A DNA stretch of 64,000 nucleotides, taken from assembly GCA_963662175.1 (NCBI GenBank), contig OY759214.1, forward strand, positions 992,001 through 1,056,000. The letters are read 5' to 3'. Under the pieces are notes generated by a model, which was not told the DNA's origin, ran no database searches, and was given only the letters and a program-made list of their open reading frames with translations. Below, in pieces: positions 54,627-64,000 of the stretch. Position 1 is the first letter of the stretch; the number at the start of each line of letters is the position of its first letter. Source of the stretch: Aradus depressus (Eukaryota > Arthropoda > Insecta > Hemiptera > Aradidae). The translations under genes were made by a program, and so were the position numbers.

Positions 54627-55015
54627 ATCTTAATTGCTTAAATTCCAAACCCAAACTACCTTTTCTATATCTACCTCAGACTAACTTAAAAATTTTAATC
54701 GATTCAGGAGCCTCAAACTCCGTCATTAATACTCAACCTCCTTTTGAAAAATTCTCTCAATATCTGTTTAAAAAACCATTCAGCATTACTGGATTGTTAA
54801 ACAAGAAATCAGCTGATGACAACGTGCAAGCCCCTCTATTATCAGAACTTGGCATTCATGAATCAATCAATTTCCACGTCATTGACTGGCACAAACATTT
54901 CGACGCACTAATAGGTAGCAAAGATCTAGAAAGACTTGGAGCGATCATAGATTTTTTATTAGACTTTTATATCTCTCTTGTTGGCTACATTTCCAATCAG
55001 CTCGTCGGAGCCTAA
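54593..55015 (+). pseudogene. Gypsy pol start (protease), -1 frame from gag, truncated
   Basis: Overlaps the gag end by 34 bases in the -1 frame, entered through the slippery site. It contains LKILIDSGASNSVIN, the DSGA active site of retroviral-type proteases, and DALIGSKDLERLGAIID, matching the flap region that ends in GxxDL/xxL. It stops at 55013. No reverse transcriptase, integrase or 3' LTR follows; the element is truncated. Confidence 0.85.
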
Positions 55016-55088
55016 CAAGTTTCCAACCGGCAAGTTTTAAGCGTTTTTTTCTACAATGTAAGAATTGTAAATCTTTCAACGAAGGAAA

Positions 55089-55500
55089 GTGCGGCATTGG
55101 TGGTGTGATTCAATAAGTTTCCATTTTTTGGCAAAAAGCACGGATTCCTACCGAAGAACTGACCACTGCCTTCATAAGTTACTCAAACTTTATAATGAAT
55201 GGAAAGGTTTACAGAAAAATTTGACTAGAACTGCAGGCAAGGAAAAAGAAAGAGAGCTCTTTGGGGAAATTATAGACTATCTCTTTGACATAGCTCATTC
55301 AGATTCTTTAGTACAGATGAAAAATGAAGAGACTAAGAATTTCTTAATGATTCAGCGCCAAAAAGGACGATGAAGAAATGGAACATTTTGCTACTCATCA
55401 GCTTGCTACATCACAAACTGATGATTCAACATCACGATTCTTGGATTTATTGAACACCACCTTTCTACACAGAAACAAAAGCGAGATGATTACCGAGAAC
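55089..55500 (+). pseudogene. Arthropod repeat-associated ORF (FDIAHSDSL type), broken
   Basis: Two or three frames together give WQKARIPTEEL (about 55127), KLLKLYNEWKGLQKNL, EIIDYLFDIAHSDSL, KNFLMIQRQKGR, then in the next frame HFATHQLATSQTDDST. From memory, proteins with WW..ARIPT, LFDIAHADAL and FL..QR..GRRG are very common as multi-copy uncharacterised proteins in arthropods. Function is unknown to me. This copy has frameshifts near 55165 and 55370. It starts right where the truncated gypsy ends. Confidence 0.55.
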
Positions 55501-55559
55501 TATTGGATTTAACGCATTCCGAAGAACGGGATATCGTTTCGTATACCAGGATATATAAG

Positions 55560-56454
55560 TCATGCTAGGTGAATGTCAAAAACAATTTATGCATTCAAGA
55601 TATATCTGTTTCAAGATCAATTTCAGTTATCTCATATGGAGAAGAACTCTTTAAGAAAAATATGTATATTTCTTGCTAGTGTAATTTCGAGCATGGTTTC
55701 GGAGCGGTCAAGGCAAATATGAGGAGACCGTAGAAAACACCCAATTGCTACTAAATCCTCTCTTAGAAAAAAATAATGTTGAATATTCCTTCCTTCACAT
55801 TATGATTTGACTCTATACAAAGTATTGTTGTAAATAAAAATGCGTTTCTCTTATAGCAGTTGTGTGCGTCATTACAAAAACCTAATATTTCTTCAACTGT
55901 TCATGTTATTTCAGGAAGTCTGCGAAATAACTTTTGGAAAGTTTCATTCAGAATTTTTTTAACAATTCCTGGGGTTGCCTGGATGTGTCCATCCACTGTC
56001 CACATAAATTTCTCTAAGTAGAAAAAAGAAAATGGTCGACATATGGAAGAGTATACCGCTGTTGAACGGAATTAATCGTTGCGATCACTATGTTCCAGCT
56101 TCAAGGCGTTTGAGGGTCGCCTAGAAATTGGCCGATTGAGCTGAATTTTTGTACAGCCCGTTTTTCGGTTGATCTGAACAGGGTTGGGGAGTGGGAGCAG
56201 CCCAATTTTAACTTTTGGAAAATTACATATATAGTCCTAATATCCATCTATATAATAGTGAATCCACTCTGCCACCAGACCAACACTGCCATGAGAACCT
56301 CCCTGGCGGCATGAGAGGAAATGGCCTAGAGACTTCCTCAGTTGCCTTTTCAAACCAAAGGGAAAGGTACTACAACCAGACGATAAAATGTGGCATCACA
56401 GTGACGTGAGGTCGAGCACTTGCCACCTATCAATCAGCTTTCAAAATATACGTG
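55560..56454. other. Non-coding, with Helitron-like trace
   Basis: At 56130-56262 segments such as ttggccgattgagctgaatt and atctatataatagtgaatcc look like decayed Helitron 5' DNA. No gene. Confidence 0.35.
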
Positions 56455-56458
56455 TTGA

Positions 56459-56620
56459 TTGGTTTTTGTGCTTTGACGTCATATCACTGTGATGCTTGAT
56501 CGAACCACCTCATTGGTTTTTGTGCTTTGACGTCATATCACTGTGATGCTTGATCGAACCACCTCATTGGTTTTTGTGCTTTGACGTCATATCACTGTGA
56601 CGCTTGATCGAACCACCTCA
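56459..56620 (+). repeat. 54-bp repeat with TGACGTCA, 3 copies
   Basis: Copies at 56459, 56513 and 56567: ttggtttttgtgctttgacg, tcatatcactgtgatgcttg, atcgaaccacctca. Each has a full palindromic CRE/ATF-type site TGACGTCA; a nearby cacagtgacgtgaggtcgag (56397) is a related half-unit. Confidence 0.93.
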
Positions 56621-56639
56621 ACCCTCCAATATACTGGTG

Positions 56640-59600
56640 CTATACTCATTGGCAAGTCAACAATAGAGAGAAAAAAAATATCATCTTTTGTGCACCCTTA
56701 AAAATATTCCCAAAGAAAAAATATATATATTAAGATTTTATAAACCTGTATCAAGAAGTTTTCTTAGATTCTCCTTACCGTTCATTAATTCTTCCTAAAA
56801 TCCTTTTTAAAGGGACGTTAAGAGTGGCAGATAAGTGCATCTCAATGGCACAATGCATCTGACTCTATTTAGTTCATATATGCACTCATAGTAAAAACGT
56901 GTAACAGCCTGAAAATGAAAATTAATTGACAAAAGTAAACAAAATAACGAACATAATATTAAAAAATCACTGTTTGTTTGAAATAAGTGAATTAGAGCTT
57001 AACAGATCGCTGGGCTACGGCAATAATACCATATATTAGACATTTCTGTGGTAAAATCTATTTATGTTTTGGCGGCCATTTTGAACTTTTCTTCTGTGTC
57101 TGTTGTGGAATTAATTCCACACTAAATGTTAGTAACAAAACAGAGACAGAAATCTTCATTTTGGATCACGTTAGGAACTCGCCTATTCTTCAAGAAAGCA
57201 TTAATAAATTATATCCTTAGCCTCCCTATATTGGAACTGATTTATCCTGAACTGTAACCAAACGAACTACAGACAATGGCAGCTCTTCAGGCTAGCAACT
57301 ACAGTGAAGAATATCTTTTTGGGGGAAATTTATGAATTTCCCGCTAGCAGCTTTTCTGCAAGTTGACATAATATAGGAAAATAGTGACCCTGATCCAAAC
57401 AGACACCGTCTATAGTGAGCAGGGCTCGGTATGCGCAGAATCCTGTTTCAAAAAGAAACTACAAATAGACAAGACATTGTATCAAATAGCAAGTGTGTTA
57501 TATATGAAAATAAATCAATTTCCGGAGGCGAAAATAAATAAAGATAAAAAATCGAATAAATTGTTCTGTTATAAGCCTGTAATAAATAAATGACCGTAAG
57601 GAACTGAAACATTAACGTAATATTTCTTATTCTTGATTTCTTATGAACCAGAGTAATGAATGCGTATATATGTATTTGAATCTGCTTATTTATTTTCTTA
57701 TAGGCAAATGTCTAATTACAAACATGTATACATACAAAATACATGGGTAAAAAAATATATATATTTGTAATATAACATTTACCAAATCATTCTCGACACT
57801 TGAAATGAGTGAAACATTCGCTCTATTTGATGAAATAGCTTAGCCATTTCAATTTTTTTTCGGTTCACTGTAGATATTATCTGCTTGGAATCAGTGAGAC
57901 GTGGTTTTGTTATTTGTAAAGAAGTAGTCGACATACTGAAATAATTTGGTTTGATATTTTTGCATGGGAGGCGGCAGAAGGCCTGTACTATTTATGTAGC
58001 CCATGGGGAAAGGGGGGGGGGGGGGGGGGAGGGGGGGCACCTCTGATTAACTAAGAACAAAAAAACATTATAGCACATCTATGAAATTATTTATATAAAA
58101 GTATACCCAACACATTAGACTGAGTTGATCCGCAATTGAACTTTATAAACAAATGACCTAAACAAGAGAATTCAATAATAACTTAAAATTACATTTATCA
58201 TTAATTTTTCATTTATAGTTATATCAATGTAAAATTAATAACAGTAATGGTCCTATTTTTGGACATCAACAAGACATTGGAAAAAACTCAATCCCAAAGT
58301 ATATTATGTTAGGTGAAAGTTTGAATTTTATAGTCTGTTCCAAAAATATCGGGCCTTTCCTCATTATAAGAAAAGAAACCCGACCGTTTGTAAGTTTTAG
58401 TCTTAACCCAAATTTCACTATGACAACTTTCATCTTACATACTACACACAAACCACAGATTTGTTAGAATATTCATTCTACTATAAATTGACAGCAGCTA
58501 ATAATTGTTTTTATTTAAGAAAAAATATAATTACTGGTTGTACTAGTATTTATATTTTAAATGTAATTAATTATAAATTTAAAAGTAATTAGACCCTAGT
58601 TGAACTAAGGGCTAGCTGTTTTTGTTTTTTAAATAAATTCTAAACAACTAAGCTGTACACGAAAGACTAATATATTTTAATTGACTTATAACTTTATTTA
58701 AATCAATAATCCTGAATTATTGAGCTACCGTTACACTAACAAATATATATGAAAGGAAAGGAGAAAGATGGGCCCCATTCAACAAAACAAAACATTATGA
58801 TAAATAGATGGTAAGCTACTTACTTTGCAAATCTTCATTACTTGCCTTAACATTTCCTTCCAGTTGGAATTGACAAATATCCTAAAGTTTATAATTCATT
58901 CAAACAAAATTGCCCACTTAATAACCAGGCTAATGAATTCATCGTACATCGTATACTTCATTCATATTGTTATAATCACTATATTTTAAACAAAAAATAC
59001 TGACAATTATTCTAAAAATATCTGTAAAATTAAAAAAAAATTATATATTATAATTAAGAATAATAATAACTTACCATAATGATCAGCTTAACAAATCTAG
59101 AATAAAACTAGAATCACATTTCTTCGTTAATATTACAAATAATTATCTAAATCAATCCAATAAACAAAACAACATAAATATTTAATTTAGTCAAACATTA
59201 ATAATATAAATATATATATCAAATCAAAATATTCTAAACTAGACTGTTTGAGGAAAGTCTTTTAAATTTTGGACACTGCTTCGCCAAAAATAAAATATAT
59301 CTACCTTTATAATATAAGCAAACTTACTTGTTTTCCAAAAATCATTACTGGAAAGTTATACCAGTAGATTATAGACTAGAATTTTCAAGTAATTATAAAA
59401 AAAAAGTGGTTTACAATTTATTATTCTAAAAACATCTATGAGAATGATAATTGTTACACCAATTCAGACTATCTTCGCCACGACTGCGCACTGAAGTTTA
59501 TATAAATAGTAATTGATTCGTAATAACTACTTGAACTAAATAAAACATATAATTCTGTAATTTATTTATTTATGAAATTATATTAAAGGCGGCGAGGCGA

Positions 59601-62600
59601 AGTGATTCAGAGCAAAAATGAACTTAGTGATTTTGCGAACGTTTAAGAAAATCAACTTAATATGACTACTATTACGATATTCCTATAGCTATTCTCGAAA
59701 GTTGATATAAATGAAATGTTGTTACAATGAAAGAATGTTATTATTGACGGGAGAGCCGCCCGGCCAAATTCCATTGTTGATATGAAACAAGGTAGTCAGA
59801 GGCGTCAAACTGTTCGCATGTCTGAAAGTGTTGTTACACCGTATTCTAACAGCTAAAACAACTGATGCTCCAATCTTGCCTAATTATTCATTTATTTGAA
59901 TAAATAGTTATTCTTGTGGCTAATTGCAGAAATAAAATAAAATATTTGACCTCTGGGTGAAGTCACGAAAAGAAGTATGAAAATTATGATAGAATTTTCA
60001 TTTGATAGCTGTAATTGAGGGACCCGTTGTGTACAATGAGTATTTAGTCATTTTGAAATTTACTTGGAGCCATAGTGACTGTTAAGTATTATATTTAATT
60101 TCAACATGTTGTTTTTGAAATATAGACAATTGGGGTACTCAGAAGTCAATTTGATAGAACCCCCATATTTGAGAAAGTCGATATTTATTTTTTTTTTGTA
60201 TCTTTATTCTTGAATTAAATTATGCACATCGACAATTTGAAAAGGTTACTTTTTATGTGAATTGAAAGGTTAATTACTTAAGCCTACTTTATATTTAAAA
60301 TGTATTCCTTACTTTAGTCTCAATTTCCTCCCCCAACCCACTCCTTGTAAAAAATTACAGAAATTAAAATGATTGACCGCCTCAGCAAGGCGCTCTCGCC
60401 ACTTTTTAGAACAAGCATTCAGTTTGACGCCTACGACTATGTCTCCATCTATCAACTCTTGGAAATAGACCTACTCTGCCTATGATCCACCAAGTATTAC
60501 TGTACCTTATACTTCTCGATCTGGTTTGAACAATTATGACGATAAATTCACATATTACATATTAGCCAAAATTAAACAACCGAAAAGCATAAAATACATT
60601 TTTGCTCAGAAAATTAAAACAATAAATCCTTATTTTCTTTAAGGAAAAAAAACTGGAAATATGAATAAATACGCAATGTGAAAAAGGAATATTCTACACA
60701 AAGAATTCCTTTTGGTATTTGGATCAACTTAACGCATAAAAACAATTTTTTTTTAAATATATAAATAATTTAAAAAATAAAAATAATATTTAAAAAAAAT
60801 TGGCGTAAAGCTGTCAGTTTGATCTGGAAAAAAACTTTGTAAAACAAAAAAAAAAGTATCATGGAGGTATACTTATGCGAACAAAGATGAACACGGACCA
60901 GGCAGGTCCACTCGGTACGATTAATTAGGGAATACAAATAGAGTGTATGAGAAGCCGAAATTTGACTTGCCTGGTACACACCTTGTTGACATTCGAGTAT
61001 AGAGCCTCCCTACTTACCATCAAAAAAATAACAATTGATTAATTGTTGTTAATTATAATTATACTTTTGTAACATTATCACAGCTGGTGTTTTGACATTT
61101 CCTGGCACATTTCCCACTTTTTTTCTTTGTTAAGAAAATATATAAGCACAATAACTAGTAGATGAGACTCCAGAAAACATTGACAGAAGGAGGTTCCTAA
61201 TTTATACACTTCCTCACATGTTTTTGCGAGTTAATGTGCCTATTCACATTCTTTGTATTGTTCTTCCCTATAAATCCAGATAGCACGGCATAGTCACGTA
61301 GAAAGACCACAAGCAGAGAGAAATACACAAGTTCTAGACTGTGGCACAAGTATCCTAGTTACTCTCCTAAACAAAACACATCGTTACGCACCGTCGCTTT
61401 GGGATGCCAAGGATCTACATATATTTGGAAATGTTGGTTTAACTATTAATAAGTCCATACTTTTGTCATTCAATAAAGTATTTAAATTAAATAAATATCA
61501 ACCCTCTGTACACGAGCAAGTCAAGTGAGGGCCACATCACATATTTCTAGCCTTTCAAAAATATTTTTTTGCGAATATTCTGATTGTTATAATTATATTC
61601 CATAAAGTACTGTTAACACCTGATTTTATTTAATAAAATACAATGAAATTTCATAATAAAACTATGTTTCAGAAATAATACATTTTTTCTACCTTCATGC
61701 AACTTCCGTTTATACTAAAGTTCAGTTAAGGCTCATTCCTCTAGGGAGAGAGGGTGAGATCAACAGGATGTGCGAGGGGGGGCGCCGGTAGCTCAGTGGT
61801 ATACTAAGGGTAGGTGCAAAATAATATAAGAAATATAAAAAATACTTTAATCTCAAAATGAGGACCGGAGTGAGGAAGAACCTTGCCATCCCAAAGAGAG
61901 AACACTTTCTTCACGATACTCGTATTTTAAACATACTGGCTTCGACTTAGTACTTGATCCGTGATATCTGGGTACATATCTCCTCCACTCATTCACAATT
62001 AGGTATTTTCTCCAGAATAGCCTAAAATTTCAGTCGCCTATTTAAAATTTACATTAGACATTTTAAGGTGTAATGACCAAGAAGTCGAACACCTTCATAC
62101 ATCAGCCAACCAACCATCAAACAATTTCTCTTTCATGCGATTTCAAATTTTCTTAATACATTCACTGGATATCAATATACGAAATAATTTGATTATTGTA
62201 TGTTATAAACAAAAAATAATTTATATTCTCGAAAAAAAGTTCAAAAAATAAATTAAATAATATAAAAAAATAGAAATAATAAATGGTAAATATATGTAAC
62301 ATAGATTACAAGTTACTTCAATTTAACTTGCTGTGATAGATCTCTATATTAAATTGAAATTTAAATTAAATAGATGTTTAGTTATAATAATATTTTTTGA
62401 GAGATGAAAAAAAATTAAATAATGGATATATATTTAGTTTCCCTTGTAAATTGTCTAATCAATGTTTGTTACTAAAAAATTTTATAAATATAAAATTTGA
62501 AAATTAAGATTTTTACATTCGTTTAATAAAATTAAATAAAAAAATGTAATAGGTAAAAAAGAACACGATAATATTCCACATTATTTATATGCCATTAAAA

Positions 62601-63109
62601 ATATAATTATATACTTACATAATACGTAATCTATTATAATAATAATTAAATATTTAGTAATATATTATATTCAAAAGGTAAGCACTACAATTACTTAAAA
62701 TATAATTTGCCCAAATTAAATAATCAACTAATTTCTTTCTCTTCTACAAATGAACTTTATAATAATAGATTATTCGTAACTTTAAGACAATTATCTGAAT
62801 CCGCTAGAAAAATGTTAATATACTTTTCTTAATACGTATTTTTTTCACTTGATAGTATTATAAGTCTTATAGTTAAAATCTAATTATATTTATTTTATTT
62901 TTTTTCTACAACATGCTGCTATTACTTTTTAGAATCTAAAAACGTAGAAGAATATTATAACTGTACACAAAAGATTGAAAGTTTCACAACATCGACACAC
63001 AAAGTTATATGTGAAATAATTAAGTTTCACTTATGTTTAAAGGATACACTTCTCTTAATGTAATCAAATACATTTACTCTAATTTATTTATTAAATATTT
63101 ATTCTAATG
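56640..63109. other. AT-rich region, no gene seen
   Basis: About 6.5 kb of AT-rich DNA. I find no convincing ORF, splice signal set or transposon. A G run lies at 58013-58038. At 61785-61812 ggcgccggtagctcagtggt + atact looks like the head of SINE family 2 or a tRNA 5' half, without a body. Could be intergenic or a long intron. Confidence 0.5.
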
Positions 63110-63587
63110 CAGTGTTTCTGAATGTTCTATTGTCCGCGGACCATCTAAAGGGCCTATTTATAACCAAAATAGGCTTATAGAAGACCAAAAGATCAATCAT
63201 CAAAGTGTGCATTTACACATAAAATAAATACAAGAAAGTCTGAGCCACTGTCTGTAGGGAAATTTGAAAAAAGTAATGATACAATGTTGCATTCCAATTT
63301 TCCATTCCAAATCCAACTTTATTATATTAAATATTAATTTTCAGGATAAACTCAATTAGTTGAAAATATATAAATTAAATACAATTTTAGGAGCCTCGTT
63401 TAAAATAAATCGCAAAGGATTGAGGATATATCGGAGAAAGTAATATTTGTTAAAGTCTTAGAAATAAAAAGAAAAACTATTTGAATGCATATTTTTTTTG
63501 TAATTTAGCTTTAAATTTTTTTATTTTTCTCTATAGAAAACGACAAAGAGCACAAGCGGCCAGCGGACCATAGATTGAGAAACACCG
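63110..63587. mobile_element. hAT-like MITE, old
   Basis: Left end CAGTGTTTCTGAATGTTCTA followed by ttgtccgcggacca; right end reads, inverted, CGGTGTTTCTCAATCTATGG followed by tccgctgg. These inverted ends of about 30 bp are typical of hAT elements. Flanking 8-mers ttctaatg and ctccaaca differ only by transitions, so the duplication is decayed. 478 bp, no coding. Confidence 0.7.
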
Positions 63588-64000
63588 CTCCAACATGTTT
63601 ATATATATTTATATAATTATGGTATTAAATTAATGTCCTGTATAATAGATAAATAAATTCAGTTATGTACTAATGATACGTCCGTAGGACTGAAGATCCC
63701 ACAATACCAAAACAAAAGTTCTGACCAAGTGTCTTTTTAACAATAAGTCTTTTACGTTAAGCAGTTTCTTTCTCTTCTTGTTTGAGATGTGGACCGTGTT
63801 GTGGGTTGGGTTGATGTTGGAGGATCCAGGCTGAGCAGGATGTGACCTGTCTGAGCTCCGCCAACAGACTACTAGCCATGTTGCCAAAGACACCTCAACA
63901 ACCTGCATACTAACCAATATACAACATACTATCTACTCCTGACGTACCAATTTCACACCGATCATCGACAAATCCACCATTTTCCGTTGATATTTTTGAA
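63588..64000. other. Window end, no gene seen
   Basis: A minus ORF (63663-63917) has a Lys-rich stretch but no recognisable domain; not called. Confidence 0.4.

Noticed and set aside
57384..57593. 69-codon + ORF in the AT-rich region
   Set aside because: Lys/Asn-rich, no motif, no splice or poly(A) context.
61785..61812. tRNA 5' half (GTAGCTCAGTGG)
   Set aside because: No anticodon arm, T arm or acceptor 3' side follows; more likely a SINE head fragment.

Overview
The window is nuclear DNA from a metazoan, most likely an arthropod and probably an insect. It is AT-rich and has GT-AG introns, a few small conserved eukaryotic genes, and a very heavy load of transposable elements: Ty3/gypsy LTR elements, R1-like and other LINEs, Helitrons, tRNA-derived SINEs, hAT-type MITEs and many minisatellites. 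Nothing points to bacterial or organellar DNA. The species cannot be named from the sequence alone.

Three genes are recognised with confidence, all on the + strand in the first 12 kb: SRP14 (four exons, 345-3470), a single-exon PIGP (6439-6864) and TPRKB/CGI-121 of the KEOPS complex (two exons, 9908-11525). They are unrelated housekeeping functions (ER targeting, GPI-anchor synthesis, tRNA t6A modification). The TPRKB intron holds a 166-bp inverted repeat with a hammerhead-ribozyme-like core, followed by a SINE. Two unrecognised protein-coding candidates lie at 46.7-47.8 kb (charged, with an in-frame minisatellite) and 49.4-51.1 kb (498 codons plus a C-terminal piece one frameshift away). Two further candidate terminal exons are at 13.36 and 22.18 kb.

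From 14 to 38 kb the DNA is a set of elements nested inside one another. A LINE with an RNase H domain (32.1-37.7 kb) is split by two tandem Helitrons (32594-36998). A Ty3/gypsy element (22552-32057, identical 191-bp LTRs, 5-bp target duplication) sits next to it. That gypsy copy has lost its reverse transcriptase, and its integrase is split by a 4.5-kb insertion, itself carrying an R1-like LINE at 27949-29019. It is interrupted again by another R1-like LINE at 30015-31553 with a 14-bp target duplication. An inverted copy of the LINE/Helitron junction lies at 16.2-18.6 kb, next to a second Helitron end (to 20862) that also contains a LINE fragment.

From 37.7 to 49 kb the sequence is dominated by tandem arrays: a 63-bp array encoding a 21-residue repeat, a reverse-transcriptase-derived array, a 1.9-kb 47-bp minisatellite open in all three forward frames, 43-46-bp arrays, and a SINE whose tail is amplified. 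SINEs of two families are scattered between them. At 52.2 kb there is a near-perfect 73-bp hairpin, then a degenerate 297/17.6-like gypsy element (LTR, tRNA-Ser-type primer site, gag, -1 slippery site, protease). From 56.6 to 63.1 kb the DNA is AT-rich and I see no gene; a hAT-like MITE closes the window.
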